This document shows, one piece after another, positions 27,201-35,318 of a DNA stretch of 64,000 nucleotides. Position 1 is the first letter of the stretch; each line of letters begins with the position of its first letter. Origin of the DNA: Manganibacter manganicus (GTDB taxonomy: Bacteria; Pseudomonadota; Alphaproteobacteria; Rhizobiales; Rhizobiaceae); contig NZ_MDET01000059.1 of the NCBI RefSeq assembly GCF_002075885.1, positions 1-64,000 on the forward strand. The letters are read 5' to 3'. A model generated the notes under the pieces. The model was not told the origin of the DNA, did not search any database, and was given only the letters and a program-made list of their open reading frames with translations. The translations under genes and the position numbers were made by a program.

Positions 27201-27707
27201 ACATTGCTCCTGGAAATCGAGGATTTGGCGCTGCGCTATCTTCGCCTCAGAAGCGGAAGTCTGGTCGCCGAACACGGCATTCGCGCCTATCGCGACAAAC
27301 ACCGCAGCGCGATGATGAACCGGGCATCCGAAGCGTTCCGGCTGATTACGCGCGACGAATATACCGGCCTTGCCACGCGGCCCGACAAGGATCGCGAAGC
27401 GCTCATTGGCTTGTCACGAAATGGCGGCTCCAGGCTCGCGGTCGAGATGTCCAAGGGCACGCAGTTCCAGCTGTATCTGGCGTTGCGACTTGCCGGATAC
27501 GAAGAGTTCGCCACAGCACGACCTTCGGTCCCGTTCGTAGCAGACGATATCATGGAGACCTTCGATGAACCTCGCTCCGAGGAAGTGTTCCGGCTGTTCG
27601 GGCAGATGGCTCACGTCGGACAGGTCATTTACCTGACCCATCACCGGCATCTTTGTGACATCGCCGCACAGGTTGTACCGAAGGTGAGAGTTCACTCGAT
27701 CGGCTAG
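24225..27707 (+). CDS. SbcC/YhaN-like SMC-type AAA ATPase
   Basis: This 1160-residue protein has an N-terminal P-loop GLNEAGKST (36-44) within the YhaN-type opening RLRRLHLTRYGKFTDHSIDF, a long coiled-coil middle rich in glutamate, arginine and leucine (about 170-1030), and a C-terminal ATPase half with LAVEMSKGTQFQLYLALRLA (signature motif) and VPFVADDIMETFD (Walker B), then a histidine switch in YLTHHRHL. It is the ATPase partner of the upstream metallophosphoesterase. Such pairs process broken, hairpin or foreign DNA ends; the substrate here is unknown. Confidence 0.88.
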   Translation: MRLRRLHLTRYGKFTDHSIDFGEHVSGTPDLHIVYGLNEAGKSTSLSAYLDLLFGIEERTKYGFLHPGKVMEIGACLEFGGQPHEFRRVKQRSNSLLDVHGQPVNEAILSVPLAGLTRDAYRMMFSLDDQTLEDGGNAILESKGDLGELLFSASAGLAGISSILETAIAEADGIFRKRASSTKIAGLKRQIADLKSQRDDIDVQASAYRTLMTVLEQAEAAYEAAMKEIGTAKARHDEIARVLRARPLAAEYRRGEEQLSEYADLPHPPSEWASTLPDLTVEETRLQTQLAGIGQREQKAREELEGLVVENRLLEMADRLDQVADAAARYATAQEDLPKRKQALSESSRKVDLVLATLGQTDIDDPKSLLIPAATIGTLRDLISEKSGVDVARQSTEKEHEAARQAIEKEQRARQTQDGQGTRIDAGKVAQLQSTLRRLRDGNLVAELRLAERGVPAKRLDFEDAVSGLHPWSGDGDELRRMSPPAADRVEFWKRASSDIEKRRSHIIERERELSTKQEEDAARLAALREAINILDDDEAKAALLEREDAWAQHLSVLDRETADRFESRMRATDAAAATRLNSVRELEELRSLTAGLAVTRASMDRQRQLLRETNEELQTLRREIRTETPSEIELGDEASIGSWLTRIGQWAETRTSALTAWDDMRRVLIDTEDGRASLATEQDTLATTLIDVGIVVDGLDVAALMQAADTILADHAAMQTKRLEADKRNGDLEAAAVQRKAALDEAITASDEWQRNWTTTLASTWFADREGSIGAVRELLDAMAGLPEALREQDDLQHRIRSMEADRSSFVETIGRLHDALGDTFDDSNPLDAAGALRRRHNEARQVEAKRLERNQTLADLATERERLDGEIAIHTARKKELTDFFQVETLADVRQALERCRKRDELVEQQSKLERQIVGDMQLPSLEAAMASLANADLAELQREQAELVTRLEDLDGRTKYLFADKARATDRLTAIGGDDAAARLEANRRTLLLEIEDLALRYLRLRSGSLVAEHGIRAYRDKHRSAMMNRASEAFRLITRDEYTGLATRPDKDREALIGLSRNGGSRLAVEMSKGTQFQLYLALRLAGYEEFATARPSVPFVADDIMETFDEPRSEEVFRLFGQMAHVGQVIYLTHHRHLCDIAAQVVPKVRVHSIG

Positions 27708-27916
27708 GCAAGATTTGCTGTGCTCAACGACGTAGTTGGGTCCGACACTGGATAGACAGGTTAAAGTGTATGTGCGGCGACGGCGGTCCACCAAGGCTTA
27801 AGGAACACTCGCCTTTCCATATAAAATGCCACTAGAATTATCGGCACCCAACATCCTATGCTTGGCAACGATCCCGAATCGGGAAGCAACTTGTTTCAGC
27901 TTTGCATGGTACTAGG

Positions 27917-28684
27917 ATGGCGGAACCACTGACCGGCACATACCTCGACGGGTCGCCTCACCTGCGGCCACCGGAAGTGGAACAAGCTATCGACGATACA
28001 TCGAGATTGCCGAGGGATCAGATCGCCAGACGGCTTCAGATTGCAGCGCGGGGCGATCCGGATTTCCTCCAGGATGAAGTTCTCCTTCATCTGATTCGCA
28101 ATACTGTCCGTGAAAACAGCGAAGCTTATTTCGGTAAACTGTACCTTGTGCTTCGCGCGCGTGTGCTCAGGCGGCTGCCAGGCGGAAGCGACACTACAAG
28201 CGAGCGGATCCGTGAACTCGTCGTGGACATGCTAACAGAACTGATTACCCGCGACCGGATTGAGCGTTTGGGCAGGCTCGACATTTTTGAATGCAGGTTC
28301 GAGCGTGGCATGAAACTGCTGATCGCAGAGGCCAAGCGGCGCGTCCTTACTAAAACCTCCCCCGTGACCAGCTTCGATGTGAGTGATGAATTCAACATCC
28401 CAGTCGAGATCATCGAAGGCATCCGGCGTCTGGATGTTTCGCAGGGTGATTTTTCTTCCGATCCGCATTTCCGGTCGGATCTCATCCGCGCGATTGGCAC
28501 ATTACCCGAGAACGAAAGGCGTGTCGCAACGCTGATGCTTCTGGACTTGCCAGATGTCGACACCATCACCGGCGGTCCGTCGATCTCGAAGGAAATGGGT
28601 CGTTCCGCGAGGATGATCCAGGAATATCGGAAATCGGCCGCCCAGAAGCTCCACCGCATGCTGGTCGAAGGAGAAGAACAATGA
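27917..28684 (+). CDS. Sigma-70 region 4-like DNA-binding protein
   Basis: This 255-residue protein is not one I can name. Its C-terminal 65 residues look like a sigma factor region 4 or related HTH: IGTLPENERRVATLMLLDLP, then ISKEMGRSARMIQEYRKSA. The earlier part is helical, with ELVVDMLTELITRDRIERLGR reminiscent of a reduced region 2. ATG 27917 is preferred to a TTG at 27902. It overlaps the next gene by 4 bases (ATGA). It probably regulates or is regulated by the peptidase-helicase encoded two genes downstream. Confidence 0.5.
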   Translation: MAEPLTGTYLDGSPHLRPPEVEQAIDDTSRLPRDQIARRLQIAARGDPDFLQDEVLLHLIRNTVRENSEAYFGKLYLVLRARVLRRLPGGSDTTSERIRELVVDMLTELITRDRIERLGRLDIFECRFERGMKLLIAEAKRRVLTKTSPVTSFDVSDEFNIPVEIIEGIRRLDVSQGDFSSDPHFRSDLIRAIGTLPENERRVATLMLLDLPDVDTITGGPSISKEMGRSARMIQEYRKSAAQKLHRMLVEGEEQ

Positions 28685-29244
28685 CGCACCATACGCCGAC
28701 GGTCGATGAGGTGCTGGACCAGCTTGCGCTCGAGAGTGTGCTGAACAGCCAGACCGTGCGTCGCTACATCGACGCCTATCCCGAATTCACGGGCGCGATC
28801 CTTGATTTCACTCTCGAGTGCCAGTTGCCGGATGACATGTTCGACAGCCCGACGGTTGCGATGGAAGCTGCCGGTGACAGGCTGCTCGATGGCCTTATGG
28901 CCGCGCACGGTTCGACGGCACCGTCAAGCAATCCCCTGGCTGTAGTGACGGTCGCTTCCGTGGAAAAGGCGACCGGCATCGCTGGGCCGCTCGTTGACGC
29001 GATGCGGAAAGGCATGGTCTTGGTGGACTCGATTCCCGACGTGATCGCCCGCAAGCTCGTCGCCCTCCTTTGCCTGACACGGGAGGAGCTGTTCGCCGGA
29101 CTTTCGATCGTGGGAGGGGCCAATGTCGCGCTTGAACATAAAGCGGTGGGAAAGCCCAGTGCAGGCCGTCCGATGCCGTTCGACCATTTTCTCGATAATT
29201 CGGGACTCACGGAAGAAGAGAAGCGGTCAACACTGATGGAGTGA
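28681..29244 (+). CDS. Hypothetical protein between sigma-like and peptidase-helicase genes
   Basis: This 187-residue acidic protein is not recognised. It begins THHTPTVDEVLDQLALESVLN and contains a helical C-terminal part with IARKLVALLCLTREELFAGL. No transmembrane segment, signal peptide or catalytic motif is apparent. Coupling on both sides (ATGA with the preceding gene, GTGA with the following one) indicates a fixed stoichiometric operon. By position it could be the substrate or inhibitor of the ImmA/IrrE-like peptidase, as antitoxin or anti-sigma partners often are; this is inference. Confidence 0.6.
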   Translation: MTHHTPTVDEVLDQLALESVLNSQTVRRYIDAYPEFTGAILDFTLECQLPDDMFDSPTVAMEAAGDRLLDGLMAAHGSTAPSSNPLAVVTVASVEKATGIAGPLVDAMRKGMVLVDSIPDVIARKLVALLCLTREELFAGLSIVGGANVALEHKAVGKPSAGRPMPFDHFLDNSGLTEEEKRSTLME

Positions 29245-32200
29245 CACCTGTGGGGGGCATAGAAATTGCGAGGATCAGGGCGGCTGCACTTCATCGCGGC
29301 CTGACAGCGGACGGTACCGACAGCTGGTCACCGGCTGCGCTCGTTGCCGCCCTGGCTCGCAATGAGGGTATACGGATCATCCCCGTGCCGAAGGATGACC
29401 CCCGCCTTGAAGAGAGCGAGGGCGTTTGGGATCCCGACACCCGCTACGTCTACCACGGGCTGTCGGGCAACCCGTTCCGTGACGCCTTCGTGGCCGCCCA
29501 CGAGATCGGTCATGCCGTCATTGGTGGATCTTCGACCAAGGCCTTCAGCCGGACCATCGATCCGACGAGAGCGGCGGAAGATCCGGAGATCGGCGCAGAC
29601 AGAATCTGGGACTATAGCCGCCGTGAGCGGAAGGAGGTCACGATGGACCTCTTCGCGCGCGAGCTTCTCATGCCGAGGTCATGGCTGCGACGCCGCGTTC
29701 TCGACGATGGAATGCGCATCGACGAGATCGCGGAAAAGCTCGGGGCGCCATACGAAGTTGTCGCACAACAGGCGCTCGATGCACTTCTCCTGCCGGAGCC
29801 GATGGAACCGATAGGGCCGGATACCAGAACCGCCCCTCCTCCGGATGACTCGCAACGGAATGCGGCAACCCATTCGGGTTCGCCTTTCCTGCTCGAAGCC
29901 GGGCCAGGAACCGGCAAGACGAAGACGCTCGTGGCGAGGGTCGAGCATCTTCTCGAGAGCGGTGTTGATGCGAGCCAGATTCTCGTCCTGACGTTCTCGA
30001 ACAGGGCCGCAGCAGAACTGACCGAGCGGATAGCACAAAGCAGGTCTACGGAAGCCGCAGCGATGTGGATCGGGACCTTCCATTCATTCGGACTGGACCT
30101 GATCCGTCGCTTCAATGGCGAGTTGGATCTTCCTTCCGATCCGCGTCTCCTCGACCTGTCATCGGCCGTCGATTTAGTCGAAGACGAGTTCGCCCGGCTG
30201 CCGTTGATGCACTACCGCGATCTATATGATCCGCTCGACCACATTGTCGGGTTACTGCGCGCCGTTTCGCGAGCGAAGGACGAGGTCGTATCGCCGCAGC
30301 GCTATAGGGAACTTGCCGCTGCCACAGCCCTCCGCGATCCTGTCGAAGGCGCCAAGGCTGCAGAGGTCGCGGTTTTCTACGAGGCATATGAGAGACTCAA
30401 AAAGTCTGCCGGAGCAGTTGATTTCGGCGATCTCGTCCACCTGCCGGTGACTCTGGTCGACAATCATCCTGCCGTGCTTGCAGGTCTGCGCGATCGGCAT
30501 CGACACATACTTGTCGACGAATACCAGGACGTGAACCACGCGAGCGTCCGCTTGCTTTCATCGCTCGCTGGAACGGGCGAAAACCTTTGGGCGGTCGGCG
30601 ATGCGCGCCAGTCGATTTACCGTTTTCGCGGCGCGTCTTCTGCCAACATAGACATTTTCCGGAGGACTTTCCCCTCAGCCACCTTCAGCCGCCTCGAGAC
30701 CAACTACCGCTCTACGACCGGGATCGTCGGCCTCTTTAACGCCTTCTCCCGAAACATGGGCGTTGGCTCCCTGCCGGGCCCATCCCCGAGGCCGGACGCC
30801 ACCGGACCCCAACCCGAGTTGCATGTGTGCGGCGACCGCGACAGCGAGCCCGACGCCATCGCTGCGTCAGCCCATGCTTTGCATAGGGCAGGTCATGCTT
30901 GGCGTAACCAGGCCATCCTCGTGAAAGGCAACGACCGTCTGGCCGAGGTGGCCAGACGGCTTGAGGTGCTTGGCGTGCCGGTGCTGTTCCTCGGCGTCCT
31001 GTTCGAGCGCGAGGAAGTCCGTGATCTCCTGTCCATCCTCTCACTTGCCCATGACGGCTATGGGTCGGCGCTCGCGCGCATTGCCGCCATGCCAGACTTC
31101 AGGATGTTGGCCGCGGACGCCATGGCCCTTTCTGCCGCCCTCCGGACTCACGCGGCATCATCGATCGGTTGGCATGGCACAGGTCTGCCAAGGGGTGGGT
31201 TCTCGGCGGAAGCACGAACAGCCCTCGACCGCCTTGATGCGGTCTTCGCAAACACGGATGGGCGGCTCTCACCCTGGTTGGCCTGCGCCCGCGCGGTTCT
31301 CGATGAGACGTCAATCGCCAAGCGGCTCGCCACCTCGGACTCCATCGCCAACCGCGCGAAGGGCATCGCGATATGGCAGTTTCTGAACTACGCGCGAACG
31401 CAGTCGAGCGGGAAGCCATGGCCCACGACGCACGAGTTCCTCGCCCGCATCCGCCGCATCGTCCGCCTGGGCGATGAGCGGGACCTACGACGCCTTCCGC
31501 CATCAGCGGATCATCTCGATGCGGTCCGGGTTATGACGATCCACGGCGCCAAGGGGCTTGAGTTCGACGTCGTGCATCTTCCAGGACTTCACGCGCGCGG
31601 CATGCCAGGAAATCGCATCAATCCGCACTGCATACCGCCCGACGGCATGATTATTGGCTCCGAGGAAAAGACCGGCGATGAGGCGATCAAGGCGGGCCTG
31701 GATGAGGAAATGAAGTGCCTCTTCTATGTCGCGCTCTCACGGGCGAAGCGCAGCCTGGTGATGTATCGCCAGTCCGTGAAGGCCAATCCCACGAAGTTTC
31801 TTGACGGTCTCGGCTCGCACTATGGCGAGCGCGGCACCGGCAAGGTTGCGGCTGCAGGTCTCCCCGACAGCGTGAAAACCATCCCGGTGGAGTTTCCGTC
31901 CGGCATCAGCATAACGGCATCCAAAATCGGCACCTACGTGCGCTGCCCGAGGCGCTTCTTCTACACCTACGTGCTCAGGCTCGGTGGAAGACGCGAGGAA
32001 ACACCGTACACGATGATGCACAATGCCATCCAGCGTCTTGTCGAGATGTGTGGAAGCCATCCACCGGGCGAAAAGATCGGGAGATCGCGTTTCGACGCCA
32101 TGTTCCAGGAAGCGTGGTCCGAAAAAGGGCCGATCGCGCACGGCTACGCTGATGGCTACCGGGCCATGGCCGAGGGCCTCGCAACGACGCTTTGGACCCA

Positions 32201-32618
32201 GATAGAAGGCAGGGCTCGACATGAACCCGGGCGGCTTGAACTGCGGCTCGCAGACGGGACTGTCCTGGCCGATGTGGATCACACCAGCCGCGACGTCGAT
32301 GGCACCATACATCTCAGACGCGTCATGACCGGACGATCATCCGGCCGCGACATTAAGGCTTTAGAGAACAGGCTGTCACGCCTTGCCGCCCAAGGACTGG
32401 GAACGGGCATCCGTTTCAGCCTGATCAATCTGGCGGACGCTGCGGTCCGGGACATGCCAGCGCCACTGGCTACCGACCGCGCTGATGCCGAAGCTGCGCT
32501 TGCAGGAATCGCGAGAGGCGACTTTCCCCAGGTCGTCGACAGCAGGCAATGCCCGAAATGTCCGCACTACTTCCTGTGCGGCGAAACCGGAGAGGGACGA
32601 CTCACCGCGAGGCTGTAA
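29241..32618 (+). CDS. ImmA/IrrE peptidase - UvrD helicase - AddB-like Fe-S domain fusion
   Basis: This 1125-residue fusion starts at GTG 29241. Residues 75-150 form an ImmA/IrrE-type zinc peptidase: HEIGH (87-91) and LFARELLMP (137-145). From about 205 there is a complete SF1A helicase: GPGTGKT (221-227), LTFSNRAAAELTERI, LVDEYQDVN, GDARQSIYRFRGA, TIHGAKGLEFDVVHL and YVALSRAKRSL. The C-terminus resembles the AddB/RecB-type PD-(D/E)XK nuclease: a cysteine in YVRCPRRFFYTYV (about 901) and a triplet in CPKCPHYFLC (about 1103) would hold a 4Fe-4S cluster. The expected catalytic D-x-K segment reads HLRRVMTGR instead, so nuclease activity is doubtful. It probably acts on DNA ends under proteolytic control. 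Confidence 0.82.
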   Translation: MTPVGGIEIARIRAAALHRGLTADGTDSWSPAALVAALARNEGIRIIPVPKDDPRLEESEGVWDPDTRYVYHGLSGNPFRDAFVAAHEIGHAVIGGSSTKAFSRTIDPTRAAEDPEIGADRIWDYSRRERKEVTMDLFARELLMPRSWLRRRVLDDGMRIDEIAEKLGAPYEVVAQQALDALLLPEPMEPIGPDTRTAPPPDDSQRNAATHSGSPFLLEAGPGTGKTKTLVARVEHLLESGVDASQILVLTFSNRAAAELTERIAQSRSTEAAAMWIGTFHSFGLDLIRRFNGELDLPSDPRLLDLSSAVDLVEDEFARLPLMHYRDLYDPLDHIVGLLRAVSRAKDEVVSPQRYRELAAATALRDPVEGAKAAEVAVFYEAYERLKKSAGAVDFGDLVHLPVTLVDNHPAVLAGLRDRHRHILVDEYQDVNHASVRLLSSLAGTGENLWAVGDARQSIYRFRGASSANIDIFRRTFPSATFSRLETNYRSTTGIVGLFNAFSRNMGVGSLPGPSPRPDATGPQPELHVCGDRDSEPDAIAASAHALHRAGHAWRNQAILVKGNDRLAEVARRLEVLGVPVLFLGVLFEREEVRDLLSILSLAHDGYGSALARIAAMPDFRMLAADAMALSAALRTHAASSIGWHGTGLPRGGFSAEARTALDRLDAVFANTDGRLSPWLACARAVLDETSIAKRLATSDSIANRAKGIAIWQFLNYARTQSSGKPWPTTHEFLARIRRIVRLGDERDLRRLPPSADHLDAVRVMTIHGAKGLEFDVVHLPGLHARGMPGNRINPHCIPPDGMIIGSEEKTGDEAIKAGLDEEMKCLFYVALSRAKRSLVMYRQSVKANPTKFLDGLGSHYGERGTGKVAAAGLPDSVKTIPVEFPSGISITASKIGTYVRCPRRFFYTYVLRLGGRREETPYTMMHNAIQRLVEMCGSHPPGEKIGRSRFDAMFQEAWSEKGPIAHGYADGYRAMAEGLATTLWTQIEGRARHEPGRLELRLADGTVLADVDHTSRDVDGTIHLRRVMTGRSSGRDIKALENRLSRLAAQGLGTGIRFSLINLADAAVRDMPAPLATDRADAEAALAGIARGDFPQVVDSRQCPKCPHYFLCGETGEGRLTARL

Positions 32619-32638
32619 GCGCTTGCTAAGAAGCGCTT
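32617..32638. terminator. Bidirectional terminator between convergent operons
   Basis: AAGCGCTT occurs at 32617-32624 and 32631-32638 and, being self-complementary, forms an 8-bp stem around GCTAAG. It overlaps the helicase stop codon on one side and abuts the DUF6527 stop on the other, so it can end both convergent transcripts. The flanking T-tracts are short. Confidence 0.6.
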
Positions 32639-33001
32639 TCAGCGACGAGGCCGCCCGTCCGCGCACCAGTGAACGATGCCATTGCGGATAATGAAATGGC
32701 ATCCGCACTCGTTCTTCTGCCAGACCGACGGTTCGATCGTGGGGCGGTGCCAACGGTCCAGACCCACCTTCCATCTCGGCCGGCGACTTGGATTCAGGGA
32801 CAATGAGATTGTCTCGCCGCAGCCTCCAGGGCAGCGCATGCAGGCCCATTTCTCGACCCCGCCATCAACGACGACGGCAAGGTCTCCCGGAAGCAATAAC
32901 CCTTTTTCCGGCATCGACGGCACAACCCTGCCGATCAGGTCAAACCGGAGAAGTCCAAACCTGCGCAGGATCTTCGCGATGAAGTTTCTCATGGCTTTCA
33001 C
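32639..33001 (-). CDS. DUF6527-family zinc-binding protein of a ubiquitin-like operon
   Basis: This 120-residue protein resembles DUF6527. Cysteine pairs in CMRCPGGCGETISL and NECGCHFIIRNG are probable zinc ligands, and WHRPTIEPSVW separates them as in the family. The GTG start at 33001 overlaps the JAB-E1 stop (GTGA); ATG 32992 is an alternative. DUF6527 genes are repeatedly found beside bacterial ThiF/E2/ubiquitin-like genes, so it is taken as the third component here. Its role is unknown; substrate, adaptor or E3-like scaffold are all possible. Confidence 0.72.
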   Translation of the reverse strand: MKAMRNFIAKILRRFGLLRFDLIGRVVPSMPEKGLLLPGDLAVVVDGGVEKWACMRCPGGCGETISLSLNPSRRPRWKVGLDRWHRPTIEPSVWQKNECGCHFIIRNGIVHWCADGRPRR

Positions 33002-34401
33002 CGGATCATGTCGAGGAAGGGTTCAACGTCACCGCGTCCCCAACGCTCACCATTGCAGGACGGGCAGCCATCCTGGGGTGGAGGCCTCAAGCTGAGGTCC
33101 TTCATGTCGTGGAACTTGCGGATCGACATCGGCGCCATGCCATCTGCATCGCGATAGCCCGTCAGAGCATTGATCAACTCGTTGACGGCCAAGGATGCCG
33201 CCTCGGTTGTGAAAGTCACGACGGCAGGGGCCGGATCGCCGCTCCCGATGACATACGCCTCGGCCTTGCGGCGTGCATATTCGGCGGGGTCATTGCGCTC
33301 GAGACTCTGCTCTGCGGCGAGGCGCGGATCGACGAGACCGGAACACATCATGCAGGTATGACCAGCGAGATGCGTCGAAACTCGCCCGGTGATGTCGGGC
33401 CGGCTTCCCTCGGTTGCCCCGCGCATGCTTAGCCCGACGTCGATTAGGGGGATCCCGTAGAAATAGGCGAGCCGGTTGAGAAATGCCCGGCCTGCATGAT
33501 CGTCCGTGCAGCCGAAGATGATGTCGCATGATTTCAGGGCGTCATCGCAAGCGGGATTCCCGACCCAGTCAGCGACCGCCACGACGTCGACGCCGAGGCC
33601 GGCGTCCACGATGGCATCGCGAAGCATCGTCGCCTTCAGACGCTTGGAAACGACATCGGCATGCCGCGCACCGTGCACTCTATTTAGGTTCGTAGTTTCG
33701 ATTCGGTCACGGTCGATTAGCAGGAGCTTGCCGACACCGAGTCTCGCAAGCAGAGTGGCCACAGCGCTGCCCGTTCCGCCGCATCCGACGATGCCGATGC
33801 GCAGTGCGCCGAGCAGATCGTTGAACATGTCTCCGAAGAGACGCGCCTGCCGGTCGAGATGGATGGGTAAGGCCCGCTCGGCATCCCCGGTCCCCGGCCA
33901 GATGCGGACCCGTCTACCCGTCTCGATGATCCTGGCCATGGGAATCACGTGATCTCGCGAAGTCCAGAGACGTGCTCCAACCTCGTCCGAGGCGCCGATG
34001 ACGATGCTGACGAGCCCGGGCAGTCCCTTGTTGCGGACGGTGCGGGCAAGTTCGCTCTCGTTCCGGTCATCCTGGTCCGAAAAGGAAGGGGAGCCGCCCG
34101 GGTGAGTGTGCACGATGGAGGGCACAAGACCGCTGCGTTCGGCTTCGCCGAGCAGGCCCATAAAGCTCTCGGTGGACCATGTAACATGCACCGGCGAACG
34201 AGAGACGACATCGCTGTCAAGAATGTCGATGAAGCGGTGCGAAACCAGGCGAACCCTTTTCTTCCCCGTCCACGGATCGGCATCGATCCCGGAGGTCCCA
34301 AACAGCATGTAGGCGGCCCGCTCCTCGCCGTTGCCGTCGAGCAGCGCACGGATGCCATCGGCATGGGGAACGGCGAGGACCATGTCGTAAAGCGCGGTCA
34401 T
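32998..34401 (-). CDS. JAB/JAMM peptidase fused to ThiF/E1-like adenylyltransferase
   Basis: This 467-residue fusion joins a deubiquitinase-like and an E1-like enzyme. The N-terminal JAB domain shows the metal motif HTHPGGSPSFSDQDD (98-112). The C-terminal ThiF domain has the nucleotide loop GIVGCGGTGSAVA (203-215), LIDRDRIETTNLNR (228-241) and FGCTDDHAGR (296-305). Cysteines C350 and C353 with a terminal CPSC form a MoeB/ThiF-type zinc tetrad. The start ATG 34401 overlaps the Ubl-E2 stop (TGATG). It should activate the C-terminus of a ubiquitin-like protein by adenylation and trim or remove conjugates. No separate catalytic cysteine is obvious. Confidence 0.88.
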   Translation of the reverse strand: MTALYDMVLAVPHADGIRALLDGNGEERAAYMLFGTSGIDADPWTGKKRVRLVSHRFIDILDSDVVSRSPVHVTWSTESFMGLLGEAERSGLVPSIVHTHPGGSPSFSDQDDRNESELARTVRNKGLPGLVSIVIGASDEVGARLWTSRDHVIPMARIIETGRRVRIWPGTGDAERALPIHLDRQARLFGDMFNDLLGALRIGIVGCGGTGSAVATLLARLGVGKLLLIDRDRIETTNLNRVHGARHADVVSKRLKATMLRDAIVDAGLGVDVVAVADWVGNPACDDALKSCDIIFGCTDDHAGRAFLNRLAYFYGIPLIDVGLSMRGATEGSRPDITGRVSTHLAGHTCMMCSGLVDPRLAAEQSLERNDPAEYARRKAEAYVIGSGDPAPAVVTFTTEAASLAVNELINALTGYRDADGMAPMSIRKFHDMKDLSLRPPPQDGCPSCNGERWGRGDVEPFLDMIR

Positions 34402-35318
34402 CACGCGGCCTCCCGCAGGGCGTTGAGCGCCCGGTTGACCATCGTGTGGATGCCATCCACGCCGGGCCGCCACTGGCCGCTGTGACGCGACCATTGCTGC
34501 CATGGCCTACCTGCGAAGCTGAGGACGCCCTGCGTCGCCCGCGGAAGTGTTCCGGTCGCCGCAAGCGTTACGGTCGGATACATGAAAAACATGTCAGGGC
34601 AGGCATCCGGGTAACCGCCCGGCAGGACGATCAGTGTGTCAGCGGTCACCTGTATGAACTTACCTTCCGGCAAGGGGAAGTCCTTCAGTACGACTCCAAC
34701 GGAGCCATTCTCCTGGACGACCTCATACGTGTAGCCGCTGCCGTCGAGATACCGCCTGTCGCGCTCCGGGAGGAGCGCGCTACCTTCGGTGGTATGGCGG
34801 ATGAGCGTTACGAACCTTTCCACTCCGGGCTCGTCGAGACGCACAAGTTCATCATTCGCGATGATGCGATCGTGGCCACCTCGCACGTCGAGATAGACAT
34901 CGTAGGTGCTCGGATCGACACCTGCGAGTACCTTGAGATGGCGTCCAGAGATGGCGGGCTTGCCCCACTGCATCTGGCGGTCGTCCAACGTGAACCTAAA
35001 TTCGCGGTCGCTGCGGAAATGGACGAACCGCTCGGTCCTGCGCCCGTAGACATCGAAGGTCTCGTCGAGTCGGATGTCTTCGAAAGAGCCGTCGGGCAGG
35101 ATCGCGAAAAGCGAGAACTCCTCGACTGGACGCAGCCCGATCGCCTGCAGGATCTGACGCCCAGTCGGAACCGGATCGTCGACGAGAGCGGGATGGAATT
35201 CCAAGGCCTCGTCGGCATGGCGAATACGGTAGCTGCCGGCCCCGCGGGCGGGACGTCCGGTACGGATGCAGTCCTCGAGGTCTTCGATATCGTCGGGAGA
35301 GGTGATGGTGTCAGTCAT
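34401..35318 (-). CDS. Double ubiquitin-like (multiubiquitin) - E2-like fusion protein
   Basis: This 305-residue protein has two beta-grasp repeats of multiubiquitin type (about 29-103 and 105-175; GRQILQAIGLRPVEEFSLF and GRHLKVLAGVDPSTYDVYL occupy the same place in each) followed by a Prok-E2_E-like domain (about 183-305) with LPEGKFIQV, VLPGGYPDACPDMFF and WSRHSGQWRPGVD. C240 in that domain is the only plausible catalytic cysteine, and H279 is conserved-looking. Neither Ubl repeat ends in a visible diglycine, so conjugation may require processing or work differently from eukaryotic ubiquitin. I chose ATG 35318; an upstream ATG at 35384 adds residues without family character. Confidence 0.82.
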   Translation of the reverse strand: MTDTITSPDDIEDLEDCIRTGRPARGAGSYRIRHADEALEFHPALVDDPVPTGRQILQAIGLRPVEEFSLFAILPDGSFEDIRLDETFDVYGRRTERFVHFRSDREFRFTLDDRQMQWGKPAISGRHLKVLAGVDPSTYDVYLDVRGGHDRIIANDELVRLDEPGVERFVTLIRHTTEGSALLPERDRRYLDGSGYTYEVVQENGSVGVVLKDFPLPEGKFIQVTADTLIVLPGGYPDACPDMFFMYPTVTLAATGTLPRATQGVLSFAGRPWQQWSRHSGQWRPGVDGIHTMVNRALNALREAA

